Assembly: GCA_024278835.1 (NCBI GenBank)
Contig: JAJRSK010000033.1
Span: forward strand, 99,809 to 163,808
DNA: 64,000 nt
Direction: 5' to 3'
DNA from: Campylobacterales bacterium
GTDB taxonomy: Bacteria; Campylobacterota; Campylobacteria; Campylobacterales; QNZT01
Below are positions 7,946 to 17,659 of the stretch, piece by piece. Position 1 is the stretch's first letter. Every line of letters begins with the position of its first letter. A model generated the notes under the pieces. The model saw nothing but the letters and a program-made list of their open reading frames with translations, did not search any database and had not been told where the DNA came from. Made by a program: the position numbers and the translations under genes.

Positions 7946-9757
7946 TTAAATATAATACTTTTTTAAAAAGGCATCATCAATATCCAGCAAGCCCCTCTTT
8001 CGCAGGCTTTGAATAACTTCTTTATCACAGTCTGTATCATCTGGCCATCTACGAGGAAAGCCTTCTATTTTTCCCTTATTTGTTGCATCTACACATATAA
8101 ATTCTTTTCCAAGAATGATATCACGAGAAGAATCTATATTGTTCACTATTCGCCAAAGAAGCATGTAGGGGTTGTCTAAACTATTTTTATCTACATCCAC
8201 AAAGATAACTAACTTTGTATGTTCTTTGATGGCTTTTAACTTTTCAAAACTATTTTGAACTTTCTCCTGTTTATCAAGTCCGATGATAGTGATAGGTGTT
8301 TTCGTATAAGTTTTATACTGTTTGAGTGATTTAACAGTAGGTTCTAACTTTCTAACAATAGAAAGCAAATCATCATCACTCAGTATATTTTTAGTAGGAA
8401 AATCAACATTATCACTAGTACAATCTATACCCAATTTCCCACCATAAGCAAAGTCATCAGAAGCATGATCTAATGCATCACAAACGCCTTCACTTATCAT
8501 GATATTTTCTATCTTTACACGATCAAGTATATAATCACTCAATGCTTCATAATCTTCCAAATCGGGGGCATCTTCATTGACAAATATCGCATGCTTGACA
8601 AAACTCATCTGTCCTACACCCCAAAATACATGCATAAACTGCTTGGCATGACCTGGATATTGCGTCTTCATCTTGGCAATGATAAGATTATGAAAGACCC
8701 CATTTTCAGGCATCACATAATCAATCAAGTCAGGTGCGGTTGTGCGAAGAAGTGGTAAAAATATCCTCTCCGTTGCCCACCCCATATACTTATCTTCTAA
8801 AGGTGGCTTACCCACTACGGTCGCTAAATAGACAGGCTCTTTTTTGTGCGTGATACAAGTAACATCCATCACAGGATACTCCTCTTGGAGCGTATAATAC
8901 CCTGTATGATCACCAAAAGGCCCCTCTATCTCCATCTGAGAGGGATCTACAAATCCCTCAATCACAAAATCAACATCCTCAGGAATATATAAATCATTCG
9001 TCAAAGACTTCACCAATCTTGCACTCTCACCTTTGATAAAACCATACATCAAAAGTTCAAACACCCCATGAGGCAATGGTGCAGTAGCAGCCCATGTGTA
9101 GAGAGGGTCTCCTCCGATAGCGATAGAAACAGGCATTTTTTTACCTGCTTTTTTATACTCATTAAAGAAGTTAGCAGAGTCCTTGTGGATTTGCCAGTGC
9201 ATCCCCAAACGCTTGTCGCTATATACTTGTAGACGGTACATCCCTAAGTTTTTTCGCTCACCATCTAAAGACTCAGTATACACTTGCCCCATAGTGATAA
9301 AAGGACCACCATCTTGTGTCCACGTCGTCAGTATAGGGATATCATAAAGATTTGCATTATCATGATAGATAACCTCTTGGCAAGCCCCTTTCCCTTTTAA
9401 ACGTTTAGGGAATACACTTTTAAGAGAAAAAAGCTGTGAAAGCATCCCAAACTTTTCTCCGATTGAAGAAGGTGGCTTAAGGTGTAATAATTTTTCTATC
9501 TCATCAGCGATATCATCTGCTTTTTTTCCGATAAAAAGTTCAGTTGCCTGATGTGAGCCAAAAGCATTCATCAAGACAGGTGTAGCGAACTTTTTATCTA
9601 ATCTTTTGGAAACAGGGTTGGTAAAGAGAAGGGCTTGTGAGTTCTCTTTTTTTACTTCTATATAAGCGATATGGGGAATTCCTAAATCTATATCTACTTC
9701 TGCATCTATCACACGCAAAAGGTTGTGTTCTTTGAGTAACTCTATGGCATTTTTCAT
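7946..9757 (-). CDS. UbiD-family decarboxylase (probably menaquinone pathway)
   Basis: prFMN-dependent decarboxylase of about 603 residues, the length of the UbiD group found with futalosine-pathway menaquinone synthesis in Campylobacterota. Conserved UbiD segments include TTWTQDGGPFITMGQV, MHWQIHKDS, IAIGGDPLYTWAATAPLP, EGPFGDHTGYYTLQEEYP and VGKPPLEDKYMG. The cofactor would come from UbiX (1536-2060). Two ATGs are adjacent, at 9760 and 9757; the second has better spacing from AGGA. That AGGA is inside a perfect inverted repeat (9761-9789), so translation may be modulated. I assign the menaquinone role from family and lineage, not from the sequence alone. Confidence 0.85.
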   Translation of the reverse strand: MKNAIELLKEHNLLRVIDAEVDIDLGIPHIAYIEVKKENSQALLFTNPVSKRLDKKFATPVLMNAFGSHQATELFIGKKADDIADEIEKLLHLKPPSSIGEKFGMLSQLFSLKSVFPKRLKGKGACQEVIYHDNANLYDIPILTTWTQDGGPFITMGQVYTESLDGERKNLGMYRLQVYSDKRLGMHWQIHKDSANFFNEYKKAGKKMPVSIAIGGDPLYTWAATAPLPHGVFELLMYGFIKGESARLVKSLTNDLYIPEDVDFVIEGFVDPSQMEIEGPFGDHTGYYTLQEEYPVMDVTCITHKKEPVYLATVVGKPPLEDKYMGWATERIFLPLLRTTAPDLIDYVMPENGVFHNLIIAKMKTQYPGHAKQFMHVFWGVGQMSFVKHAIFVNEDAPDLEDYEALSDYILDRVKIENIMISEGVCDALDHASDDFAYGGKLGIDCTSDNVDFPTKNILSDDDLLSIVRKLEPTVKSLKQYKTYTKTPITIIGLDKQEKVQNSFEKLKAIKEHTKLVIFVDVDKNSLDNPYMLLWRIVNNIDSSRDIILGKEFICVDATNKGKIEGFPRRWPDDTDCDKEVIQSLRKRGLLDIDDAFLKKYYI

Positions 9758-9760
9758 CAT

Positions 9761-9789
9761 TTTTCCTATAAGAGATTTCTATAGGAAAA
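9761..9789 (-). promoter_or_regulatory. Hairpin that contains the ubiD ribosome binding site
   Basis: On the transcribed strand a perfect 10-bp stem (TTTTCCTATA, 9-base spacer, TATAGGAAAA) abuts the start codons at 9760/9757. The AGGA ribosome site lies in the 3' arm and would be paired when the hairpin forms. Confidence 0.45.
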
Positions 9790-9815
9790 GGGTATTATAA
9801 TCTTGATTAATACCC
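9790..9815. repeat. Second inverted repeat in the hemC-ubiD gap
   Basis: GGGTATTA at 9790-9797 and TAATACCC at 9808-9815, with a 10-base spacer. It is directly adjacent to the ribosome-site hairpin; role unknown. Confidence 0.4.
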
Positions 9816-9826
9816 TATGAATTTAA

Positions 9827-9875
9827 GGGCACTTCTAAAGCCCATTATGAATGACTAGGGTTTTTAGAAGTGCCC
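9827..9875 (-). terminator. Long hairpin after hemC, probable terminator or attenuator
   Basis: GGGCACTTCTAAA at 9827-9839 pairs with TTTAGAAGTGCCC at 9863-9875, and CCC/GGG can extend the stem inward. It lies just past the hemC stop. On the reverse transcript the stem is followed only by TTAAATTC, so termination may be partial, with read-through into ubiD. Confidence 0.5.
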
Positions 9876-9881
9876 TTTATT

Positions 9882-10826
9882 TTAAAATATCTCATTTAGT
9901 GCCATATCTTCAGCACGTTTGAGTAATTTTATCGCACCATTTTCTATCATGATATCTGCGAGTTCTTTGCCCATCTGTCTGAAAGCCTGTTTGTCACAAA
10001 ACTTCTTCTCTTTGATAATCTCATTGCCATCAGGCATACCCACACAACATCTAGCGACGATATTCTCACCATCAAACTTTGCATTGACACCTATAGGCAC
10101 TTGACAGCCACCTTCTAAAATCGTCACAAAGTCTCTCTCAACAGTTGTTTCAATAAAAGCATCTTCATCATTAAGTACAGAAATAATCTCTAAAATCTCA
10201 GGATCATCAATCGCTTCGATACCAAGTGCCGCTTGCCCCATAGCAGGAATCATTTGTGTCACTTCTATGGGTGTTGCAAACTTCACTTCCTTTTGAAGCC
10301 CAAGTCTATTTAATCCAGCGGTCGCTAAGATAATAGCATCATACTCACCCTCTTTAAGTTTTCTGATTCTTGTATTGACGTTACCACGAAGATTTTTAAT
10401 CTCTAAATCAGGGCGCAAAGCCAAAATTTGCATACGGCGTCTTAAACTCGTCGTACCGACAACTGCACCTTCTGGAAGTGCATCGATATCTTCATACTTT
10501 TCACTCAACAGACAATCACGTACATCTTCACGTTCTGTGATGGCAGCAAGTACCAGACCTTCAGGAAACTCCATAGGCACATCTTTGAGACTATGTACCG
10601 CGATATGTGCCCTGCCTTCAAGCATAGCATCTTCAAGTTCTTTTGTAAAAAGTCCCTTACCACCTATCTTTGCCAAAGGGGTATCTAGAATCTTATCCCC
10701 TTTGGTTGACATCTCATTTAGCTCCACCTCCATCTCAGGAAAAGCTTTTTCAAGTGCTGCTTTGATATGTTCAGATTGCCATAAGGCTAACTTACTTTTT
10801 CTTGTTGCTATGATAAGTTTTTTCAC
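9882..10826 (-). CDS. hemC: Hydroxymethylbilane synthase (porphobilinogen deaminase)
   Basis: Polymerises four porphobilinogens to hydroxymethylbilane in haem synthesis. N-terminal IIATRKSKLALWQSEHI, KIGGKGLFTKELEDAML and AVHSLKDVPME are the family motifs. The dipyrromethane-anchoring Cys is in LEGGCQVPIGV at about residue 242. 314 residues, normal length. The start overlaps the upstream disulfide-protein stop by 4 bases. The palindrome TATCATGATA lies at 9945-9954 and is read Asp-Ile-Met-Ile-Glu. Confidence 0.94.
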   Translation of the reverse strand: MKKLIIATRKSKLALWQSEHIKAALEKAFPEMEVELNEMSTKGDKILDTPLAKIGGKGLFTKELEDAMLEGRAHIAVHSLKDVPMEFPEGLVLAAITEREDVRDCLLSEKYEDIDALPEGAVVGTTSLRRRMQILALRPDLEIKNLRGNVNTRIRKLKEGEYDAIILATAGLNRLGLQKEVKFATPIEVTQMIPAMGQAALGIEAIDDPEILEIISVLNDEDAFIETTVERDFVTILEGGCQVPIGVNAKFDGENIVARCCVGMPDGNEIIKEKKFCDKQAFRQMGKELADIMIENGAIKLLKRAEDMALNEIF

Positions 10827-11695
10827 TTTTTAATCATCTCTTTATATTTACTTCTTGAATAATCTTTTTTGCCATTGACATAAATAGTTGGTGTACCACC
10901 TATCATTAGTTTTCCAGCCGCCTCTAAATCTTCACTATAATGCACCAATATCTTTTGTTCATTGATATCTTTTTCTGTGATTTTAGTTCCTATAGCCTTA
11001 TTAAAAGCTTTCAAAATCTTCTTATCATCATCACTATCCAATGCAAATTTCGCAGCATAAACTTTTTCAACTACATCTTTTATACCTTGATTTTCTGCCA
11101 CTAAAATCGCCTTTATGATTGTTGGTGCCTCTTTATGTAGCATCGTTAAAGGAAAGTGATAATAATAAAGTGCTATTTTATCAGGATTCTCTTTGACCGC
11201 TTTTAAAAGCTTTGGCATATAGGTTTGGCAAAATGGGCAAATAGGATCTGAAAAGGCTACTATCTTCATCTTGGCATCTGGATTACCATAGAGTAGGTGA
11301 TCTGCTTTATAAAAATCTTTCCCCTCTAAATCTGGTGCCATTTTATCTTTTAATGAACCTTTATTGATGATATTAACAAAGTCACGTACGATAAACGTAC
11401 CATTTGAAAAAATTTTATCATGTACTGTCATAATTTCTTTTTTCTTTTGCTTTTTCTTCTTATTTACCTCTAAATCAATATCAAGGAAATAAACTTTCCA
11501 ACCAGGAAGTTTATCAAGTTCTTTTGATTGTTTTACCCTTATATCTTGAAGCTTAAAATCCTTATTAACGTTAATAGCTCTTTTTACATACTCAACGAGA
11601 TTTTTTTCAACTCTCTCTTCTTTTGTGCTTTTAGCACTCACAATACCACTACTTAAGAGTGTCAATATCCATAACTTCGACATCAATCGCGTCAT
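10823..11695 (-). CDS. Periplasmic thiol:disulfide protein, DsbC/DsbG-like
   Basis: A signal peptide (Arg/Lys, then WILTLLSSGIVSA) is followed by about 100 residues resembling a DsbC-type dimerisation region rich in Lys, then a thioredoxin fold with the active site DPICPFCQTY (CPFC near residue 154) and the cis-Pro segment MIGGTPTIYVNG. CPFC and the large helical insertion (VAENQGIKDVVEKVYAAKF) point to a DsbA/DsbC family oxidoreductase. Two ATGs sit at 11698 and 11695; AAAGGATA favours the second. The start lies inside the end of the upstream FxsA gene (about 47 bases), so it is coupled. I do not recall this gene in the equivalent C. jejuni operon. Confidence 0.75.
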   Translation of the reverse strand: MTRLMSKLWILTLLSSGIVSAKSTKEERVEKNLVEYVKRAINVNKDFKLQDIRVKQSKELDKLPGWKVYFLDIDLEVNKKKKQKKKEIMTVHDKIFSNGTFIVRDFVNIINKGSLKDKMAPDLEGKDFYKADHLLYGNPDAKMKIVAFSDPICPFCQTYMPKLLKAVKENPDKIALYYYHFPLTMLHKEAPTIIKAILVAENQGIKDVVEKVYAAKFALDSDDDKKILKAFNKAIGTKITEKDINEQKILVHYSEDLEAAGKLMIGGTPTIYVNGKKDYSRSKYKEMIKK

Positions 11696-12056
11696 CATTA
11701 TCCTTTCTTTTATATTTTTTATTTTTTAATTTAAAGATTTTTTTAGCAATAAAGGTGCCTATAAAACTAAACTGCAAAGCCACCCCTAACATATCACTAA
11801 AAAAGCCTGGAATGATTAAAAGTACGGCACCTAAGAGCGTAAAGAGACTTAGCTTTTGAAACTCTTCTATGCTCATCTCGCCACTCATAAGCATACTCAT
11901 ACTTTGATTCACAGTATAACGAAAATTGATTAATAAAAATAAACCAACTCCCGCAGAAAATATAATCTCTAAAAAAGTTAAAAGCCCACCAATTTCTCCA
12001 GAGATATTGGATGTCACCATCACTTCGACAAAAAGATAAAGAAGAAAATATATCAA
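11649..12056 (-). CDS. FxsA-family membrane protein
   Basis: Small (135-residue) membrane protein with hydrophobic segments near residues 1-12, 24-46 and 70-100, and a charged cytoplasmic tail rich in Lys then Asp. TLLGAVLLIIPGFFSDMLGVAL is close to the FxsA family signature. FxsA was named for suppressing phage F exclusion; its normal role is unknown. The gene begins immediately after the proS stop and its 3' end overlaps the next gene. Confidence 0.75.
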   Translation of the reverse strand: MIYFLLYLFVEVMVTSNISGEIGGLLTFLEIIFSAGVGLFLLINFRYTVNQSMSMLMSGEMSIEEFQKLSLFTLLGAVLLIIPGFFSDMLGVALQFSFIGTFIAKKIFKLKNKKYKRKDNDDAIDVEVMDIDTLK

Positions 12057-13748
12057 CTACAGTCCTTTTATCTTTTCAAAAATTTCATCTTTGTGAATGG
12101 TCTCTTTTTCTAGTGTTGCACGATGACCTAGTTGTACTTCACCCTCTTTAAGCCCTTTACCCACGATGATAGCATAAGGAAATCCTAACAACTCAAAATC
12201 ACCCATCTTAAATCCAAAACGCTCATTTCTATCATCCAACAAAACAGAGATGTTTTCTTCTTGCATCTGTTCATAAAGAGACGTAGCAAAACTCACTTGT
12301 TCTTCATCTTTGATACTGGAAATCACGATATCAAATTTAAAAGGTGTCGTAGCATCCGTCCACAAACAGCCTTTTTCATCGTGGTGCTGTTCTATCATGA
12401 CAGCGACCAAACGACTCACACCGATACCATAAGTACCCATGACAAGTGGTTTACTTTTTCCATTTCTATCCAAGAAAGTGGCCCCTAGTGCTTCAGAATA
12501 TGCCGTTCCTAGTTGAAAGATATGCCCAACTTCAATCCCTTTGGTAATTTCAAGTGCGCTTCCACACGCCACACATCTATCTCCAGCATTGACAGAAGTG
12601 ATATCATGATAGTCAAATTCTTCATTTTCAAAGCTAACCCCTATATCATGATAGTCTTTTTTATTGGCACCACATATCAAAGAACTTGCCTTTTTTAAAG
12701 AGTCATCAAAATAACAATCTACACTTTGATTATGTGGCCCTATAAAGCCAACGACCATACCTGCCGCTTCTAACTCTTCACTACTGACATCTTCGAGTTC
12801 CAAGGCACCACAAGTATTCTGCGCCTTTACTTCTTGCAGTTCATCACTTCCTCGTAAAAAGAAAAGAACGATTTTCTCCTCTTCTTCATAAATCGCTTTT
12901 TTAGCGACTGCTTTAACAAAGTAATACGCATCGATTTTAAAAAAGTCACTTAAGGCTTCTATCGTTGTGATATCAGGTGTGTGAAATGTACCTGCCTGCA
13001 TCTCTACATCACCATCAGGTACAGAAACTGCCTGACGCTTTGCTGCTTCGATATTGGCAGCATAATCACAACCAGAACAGACGATGATATCATCTTCCCC
13101 ATTATCCGCTAACACCATAAGCTCCCGTGAACCACTACCACCTATAGCACCACTATCAGCTTCCACAACACGAAAGTCAAGTCCAAGTCGTTCTAGTATA
13201 CGGCTATACGTCTGCTCCATCAAGGCATATTCACGTTTTAAATCTTCCTCATCTTCATGAAAACTATAACCATCTTTCATCAAAAACTCTCGTCCACGTA
13301 GTAGTCCATAACGTGGTCTTGCTTCATCTCGAAATTTTGTATTGATTTGATAAAGATTAAGAGGCAATTGTTTGTAGCTTTTGAGACGATTTCGTACTAA
13401 ATCAACCATAGCCTCTTCATGCGTTGGCCCCAAAACAAATTCATTATTTTTTCTATCTTTAAAACGCAATAACTCTTTTCCAAATTTCGCATAACGCCCA
13501 CTCTCTTTCCAAAGTTCAGTAGGAGTAACAAATCCAAGTTGCACCTCTTGGCATCCAGCCTTATCCAATTCTTCCTTGACAATAGTACGTATCTTATCAA
13601 GCACAATTTTACCTAGTGGTAAAAAGTTATAAATCCCAGCACCTATCTGTGAAACAAAGCCACCCCGAACAAGATAGATATGGCTAGGTAATAGCGCATC
13701 TTTTGGTGCTTCTTTAGCAGTTGGAGCAAAAAGGTTTGTAAATCTCAC
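12057..13748 (-). CDS. proS: Prolyl-tRNA synthetase
   Basis: Class II synthetase with an editing insertion, 563 residues (bacterial type). Motif regions include [52 protein letters not shown] and [18 protein letters not shown]. The insertion domain spans roughly residues 225-385. The start overlaps the hemA stop by 4 bases. Two copies of TATCATGATA lie at 12602-12611 and 12644-12653, read in the Tyr-His-Asp frame. Confidence 0.95.
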   Translation of the reverse strand: MRFTNLFAPTAKEAPKDALLPSHIYLVRGGFVSQIGAGIYNFLPLGKIVLDKIRTIVKEELDKAGCQEVQLGFVTPTELWKESGRYAKFGKELLRFKDRKNNEFVLGPTHEEAMVDLVRNRLKSYKQLPLNLYQINTKFRDEARPRYGLLRGREFLMKDGYSFHEDEEDLKREYALMEQTYSRILERLGLDFRVVEADSGAIGGSGSRELMVLADNGEDDIIVCSGCDYAANIEAAKRQAVSVPDGDVEMQAGTFHTPDITTIEALSDFFKIDAYYFVKAVAKKAIYEEEEKIVLFFLRGSDELQEVKAQNTCGALELEDVSSEELEAAGMVVGFIGPHNQSVDCYFDDSLKKASSLICGANKKDYHDIGVSFENEEFDYHDITSVNAGDRCVACGSALEITKGIEVGHIFQLGTAYSEALGATFLDRNGKSKPLVMGTYGIGVSRLVAVMIEQHHDEKGCLWTDATTPFKFDIVISSIKDEEQVSFATSLYEQMQEENISVLLDDRNERFGFKMGDFELLGFPYAIIVGKGLKEGEVQLGHRATLEKETIHKDEIFEKIKGL

Positions 13749-15073
13749 GCTTTATCCTTTGGTTTTAAATCTTTTTCAATTTGATAGTCGCATTTGTAGG
13801 TATCTAATGCTTTTCTTTGCTCAGAATTTAATCCGAAAAAAAGTTGAATAGACTGCACAATGGTATCAGACTGCGGCAGTTCAGCCACATTTTTTAGTTT
13901 TTTCGTCGGTTCATGTAAAAAGACATTAAAAGCTTGATGCAGAACCTTTCGCATCGACTCTTCATGATCAGCGGGGATATATCCTTTTTTGATAGCCTTT
14001 GCCAACTCTTTATCACTACAGCTTTGCGCCATATCGCGAATCTCTTTGATAAGGGGATCAACCGAAAGTGTTTGCAACCATTTGAAAAACTCTTCTGTAA
14101 ATTCTGCAATGATGCCATAAGCAATCTTCGCATTTTTTTCTCTTAAAGCAACATTTTTATTCATGATGCCTTGTAAATCATCCACCGCATACACTGTGAT
14201 ATCTTCACACTGACAATCAGCGATATCACGAGGCACGGATAAATCAAACCAATGGCGCTTAAAAGATGCTTCTTTCACCATTGTTTCATCGATAACACAC
14301 TCAGGCGAAGCCGTAGCTGAAAATAGAAGTCTATAGCGGTTTACTAGGTGTTCCAATTCAGAAAAAGGTTCTACAGCAACCGTCACACCTTCTATGTGTT
14401 CTGCCAATTTATAGGCATTTTCTAAATTTCTATTGACGATGATGATATTGGCTCCCGCATTGGCCAAATGTTTTGCCGCCAAGGTACCCATCTCACCTGC
14501 TCCAACGATTACCGCACTATATCCACCTAAATTTCCACCAAATTCTTCCTTGGCTTTATTGACTGCAACTGAGGCAACAGAGATAGGATTTTTAGAGATA
14601 TCTGTAGAATTTCTTATCATCGCAGCACAACGAAAAGCATGGTGCATGACACGTGCCATTTTCTGTCCTGAAAAGCCATTATCATAAGAAAATTTAAAAG
14701 CATCCTTGACTTGTCCGACTATTTGGGTCTCTCCAATAACCAAACTATCAAGGGAAGAGACAACAGAAAAAAGATGGTGTACTGCATCTGCATCTTCATA
14801 CATTTCACCACTATCACGTAGTATATTGATATCAAGCTGCGAAAAATCAGCTAGGTAATCATAGACTTTCTCCCCCACACCCAAGATTGAAACCACACTT
14901 AAAATAATTTCAACACGATTACAAGTGGATAAAAGAATCGTTTCATTAATGACTGGCATAGCATCTAAATAACGATAAAAGTCTAATAACTTTTCATCAC
15001 TGTTAAAAGCAAGTTTCTCGCGTGTTTGAAGTTCTGTGTTTTTATGCGTAAACGAAAGTGTTATATAATGCAT
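13745..15073 (-). CDS. hemA: Glutamyl-tRNA reductase
   Basis: Reduces glutamyl-tRNA to glutamate-1-semialdehyde, the first committed step of C5 haem synthesis. The catalytic Cys is in [10 protein letters not shown] (about residue 50), the Rossmann segment is [17 protein letters not shown], and a helical dimerisation tail follows. 442 residues, normal. It overlaps ispB by one base (TAATG). Haem demand is high in this organism given the c-type cytochromes encoded here. Confidence 0.94.
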   Translation of the reverse strand: MHYITLSFTHKNTELQTREKLAFNSDEKLLDFYRYLDAMPVINETILLSTCNRVEIILSVVSILGVGEKVYDYLADFSQLDINILRDSGEMYEDADAVHHLFSVVSSLDSLVIGETQIVGQVKDAFKFSYDNGFSGQKMARVMHHAFRCAAMIRNSTDISKNPISVASVAVNKAKEEFGGNLGGYSAVIVGAGEMGTLAAKHLANAGANIIIVNRNLENAYKLAEHIEGVTVAVEPFSELEHLVNRYRLLFSATASPECVIDETMVKEASFKRHWFDLSVPRDIADCQCEDITVYAVDDLQGIMNKNVALREKNAKIAYGIIAEFTEEFFKWLQTLSVDPLIKEIRDMAQSCSDKELAKAIKKGYIPADHEESMRKVLHQAFNVFLHEPTKKLKNVAELPQSDTIVQSIQLFFGLNSEQRKALDTYKCDYQIEKDLKPKDKA

Positions 15074-15966
15074 TAAAATTCTCTCTCTATCATATTTTTT
15101 ATAACGGCTTCTAAGGCCTCATTTTTATCTACTTTTATAGCACCAAGTGCTTCATAGCCAAGTTTTTGTGCTAATTTTACTGACTTTGCAATCGCACCAC
15201 TCTCTGTCATGATAGATTTTATCCACGCTGATTCTTCTTTGTTCAATCGCTTTTTATAAAGTGTTTTGAGTTTATTGCTTTGCACTTCATCTAAACTCTC
15301 AAAAAGATAGATATAAGGCAAGGTAGTCTTACCCTCTTCAAAATCATGAAGGGCTGGTTTACCCAAGGTCTCAGAGTCCATCGTGATATCTAAAACATCA
15401 TCTATGATTTGAAAAGCAAGTCCAAGATTTTTCCCATAGAGGGCAAATGCATCCGCATCTTTAGCAGCTAAAAGTGCCGCAGATTTTGCAGCTGCTTCTA
15501 TCAAAACAGCTGTTTTTTTATAAATCATATCAAAATAAAGTTCTTGATTCATATTTAATGATTTTGAAAGTTCAACATCCATCAATTCACCAACAGAGAG
15601 CATCGTGACAGCATCAGCGACCGTTTTAGAGATCTCTTGCGAAAAAGAAGTTAACTCAGAAAAACCTTTAGAATACAAAATATCCCCAAGCATAATGGCT
15701 GTTTTATTCCCAAATATAGCGTTGATTGAAGCAATTCCCCTCCGTGTATCCGAATCATCGATCACATCATCATGTAAGAGGCTCGCTGCATGGATAAGTT
15801 CTATGATAGATGCCAACTTAACACTCTCTTCATCTTCACCAGCTATTTTCAAAATGAGTTTTGCCCTCAGTCTTTTACCTGCTGGAAGTTTATCAAACAA
15901 TGAAAGTGCATAAATATCCAACTCTGCTACACTCTCTCGCATAAGTGTCTCAACTCGTACTAGCAT
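15073..15966 (-). CDS. ispB: Polyprenyl diphosphate synthase (quinone side chain type)
   Basis: Trans-prenyltransferase of 297 residues. The first Asp-rich motif is LLHDDVIDDSDTRRG, the second is FQIIDDVLDIT, and GKRLRAKLIL is the allylic-substrate region. It probably makes the long side chain of menaquinone, given the hemA and ubiD neighbours, though the chain length cannot be read from the sequence. Preceded by a small secreted protein with a 1-base gap. Confidence 0.87.
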   Translation of the reverse strand: MLVRVETLMRESVAELDIYALSLFDKLPAGKRLRAKLILKIAGEDEESVKLASIIELIHAASLLHDDVIDDSDTRRGIASINAIFGNKTAIMLGDILYSKGFSELTSFSQEISKTVADAVTMLSVGELMDVELSKSLNMNQELYFDMIYKKTAVLIEAAAKSAALLAAKDADAFALYGKNLGLAFQIIDDVLDITMDSETLGKPALHDFEEGKTTLPYIYLFESLDEVQSNKLKTLYKKRLNKEESAWIKSIMTESGAIAKSVKLAQKLGYEALGAIKVDKNEALEAVIKNMIEREF

Positions 15967-15967
15967 A

Positions 15968-16390
15968 TCAACCTTTACTTTTTTTAGGATCTATAAATTG
16001 TATCTCTATTCTCTTTTGAGGATCTGTAACAAACGCTCTCATGAGCGCCGTCTTTTTACTATCGTTAAAAGTCTTAAATGTGAGGATTAAATAACAGCGC
16101 TTACTACCTTCACCATAATCATCTCTGAGAGTTATTTTAATACTATTTCGCTTATATTCTTTTTGAATGATATATTGGGTAGGAAAGCCATCATAGTTGG
16201 CAAGAACCACCAAACGCCCATTTTGATAAAGCGTCCATCGTAATATTAAAACTCTCACAGTAGAATCAACTTTTTTTATAACTTTAATTTGCCCAACTTC
16301 ATCCTTTTTTAGGATAAAGTCATGCGTGTAATCCCACTTAAAAGCAAAGAGTAACACTGGCAAAAAAAGTACTATTAAAAGTTTTTTCAT
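15968..16390 (-). CDS. Small exported protein of unknown function
   Basis: 140 residues with a signal peptide (MKKLLIVLFLPVLLFAF). The mature part is beta-rich and basic, with a repeated hydrophobic/charged alternation (VRVLILRWTLYQNGRLVVLANY, then a segment ending in RCYLILTFKTF) and no motif I recognise. It overlaps the upstream DUF2018-type gene by 4 bases. In C. jejuni a small exported protein holds the same place next to ispB, as I recall. Function not assigned. Confidence 0.65.
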   Translation of the reverse strand: MKKLLIVLFLPVLLFAFKWDYTHDFILKKDEVGQIKVIKKVDSTVRVLILRWTLYQNGRLVVLANYDGFPTQYIIQKEYKRNSIKITLRDDYGEGSKRCYLILTFKTFNDSKKTALMRAFVTDPQKRIEIQFIDPKKSKG

Positions 16391-16671
16391 TCTGCTTGCG
16401 TTAAGATATCTCCCATACCTGCGATATAAGCATTTTTTAATTCCGCTTCAACAGTATCAATATTAGTTGCAATATGTGTGATAATGAGTTTTTCAAGATC
16501 TTCACTTTCTTCCAATCTCTCTTCTAGGAGTCGCTCTAGTGCATTCATTCTTCTTAAGTTGTTACTTAACTCATTTTCTACCACAGATCTATTGGCATTG
16601 AATATTATATCAAAATACTTTTTTTCTGCTGTTCCCCCAAACAAATCATCATCTTCATGAAAATCAAACAT
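16387..16671 (-). CDS. DUF2018 protein, HP0242-like
   Basis: 94-residue, all-helical acidic protein. The core FGGTAEKKYFDIIFNANRS, followed by Glu/Leu-rich helices and a terminal MGDIL segment, matches my recollection of Helicobacter pylori HP0242 (EGNPLDKWNDIIFHAS ... MANIL), whose dimer is known for its knot-like intertwined fold. The function of that family is unknown. Ribosome site AGGG is 6 bases upstream of the ATG. First gene of the ispB-hemA-proS-hemC run. Confidence 0.75.
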   Translation of the reverse strand: MFDFHEDDDLFGGTAEKKYFDIIFNANRSVVENELSNNLRRMNALERLLEERLEESEDLEKLIITHIATNIDTVEAELKNAYIAGMGDILTQAE

Positions 16672-16714
16672 TGTAATCCCTATATTTTATTTATTGAGTG
16701 GAGATTATACCATA

Positions 16715-17653
16715 TTATGATGAAAAAAATTGTGAAATAACTTCTCTTAAGTGTGCATAATCACTAATTCTATTGATTTTATCTCGAAACTCTGAAGCAG
16801 CTGGAAAACCCTTGGAATAAGTATGTAAATGTTTTCTAAATATGGAGACACCCTTGTCCACATAAAATTCAAACATCAAATCATAATGTCGTAAAACAAT
16901 CTCTCTAATTTTATCTTTTTCTATAGTTTTTAAATTATGCTTTAGTTGATAAAATATCCATGGATTACCAACAGCACCACGTCCTATCATGATACCATCA
17001 CACCCTGTATACTCTCTCACATGTTGGGCTATTTCCAGCGATGTGATATCACCATTGGCAATGACGGGGATACTCACCGCTTCTTTTGCCTCTTTGATAG
17101 GCGTGTAATCAATCGGTGCTTTATATTTGCCTGCCCTAGTTCTGCCATGAAAAGTGATAAAGTCTGCACCTGCACTTTCAACAGATTTAGCGATATCCAC
17201 CGCTATTTTTTCATTAAATCCAAGGCGTGATTTCACCGAAGTATACTCTTTATTGGAATATTTTTTGATAGTTTCAATGATACGAGACATCTGTGGTAAA
17301 TCAGTTAAAAGAGAGGAACCTGAGTTTTGAGAAACAATCTTGGGCACAGGACAACCACAGTTTAAATCAATCCCGTCTATCCCATCAAAATCATTTAAAA
17401 TGAGTACGGCTTCTTTAATGACATCGATATCACTACCAGCTATTTGTACAATATAAGGAGATTCCAAAGGAGATTTTTCAATCATTTTGAATGTTCTTGT
17501 GGAGTGATACTTTAAAGCATTAGAACTTATCATCTCCGAAATTGTCACATCCGCACCAAACTCTTTAGCCACAGAGCGAAAAGGAAGATCCGTGTAGCCC
17601 GCCAAAGGGGCTAACATCACGATATCTTTTTTAGAAAAGTCTATTGTAGCCAC
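16715..17653 (-). CDS. dusB: tRNA-dihydrouridine synthase (DusB type)
   Basis: FMN enzyme reducing uridines in tRNA. Motifs are MLAPLAGYTDLPFR at the N-terminus, the catalytic Cys in GIDLNCGCPVPKIV, FHGRTRAGKY, IPVIANGDI, and CDGIMIGRGAVGNPWIF. 312 residues fits DusB. TATCATGATA at 16985-16994 encodes the Ile-Met-Ile of the last motif. The stop of the next gene upstream is 6 bases away. Confidence 0.92.
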   Translation of the reverse strand: MATIDFSKKDIVMLAPLAGYTDLPFRSVAKEFGADVTISEMISSNALKYHSTRTFKMIEKSPLESPYIVQIAGSDIDVIKEAVLILNDFDGIDGIDLNCGCPVPKIVSQNSGSSLLTDLPQMSRIIETIKKYSNKEYTSVKSRLGFNEKIAVDIAKSVESAGADFITFHGRTRAGKYKAPIDYTPIKEAKEAVSIPVIANGDITSLEIAQHVREYTGCDGIMIGRGAVGNPWIFYQLKHNLKTIEKDKIREIVLRHYDLMFEFYVDKGVSIFRKHLHTYSKGFPAASEFRDKINRISDYAHLREVISQFFSS

Positions 17654-17659
17654 AGAGAC

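Noticed and set aside
10375..10833. 152-codon forward open frame antisense to hemC
   Set aside because: Composition typical of an antisense shadow; hemC motifs on the other strand are intact.
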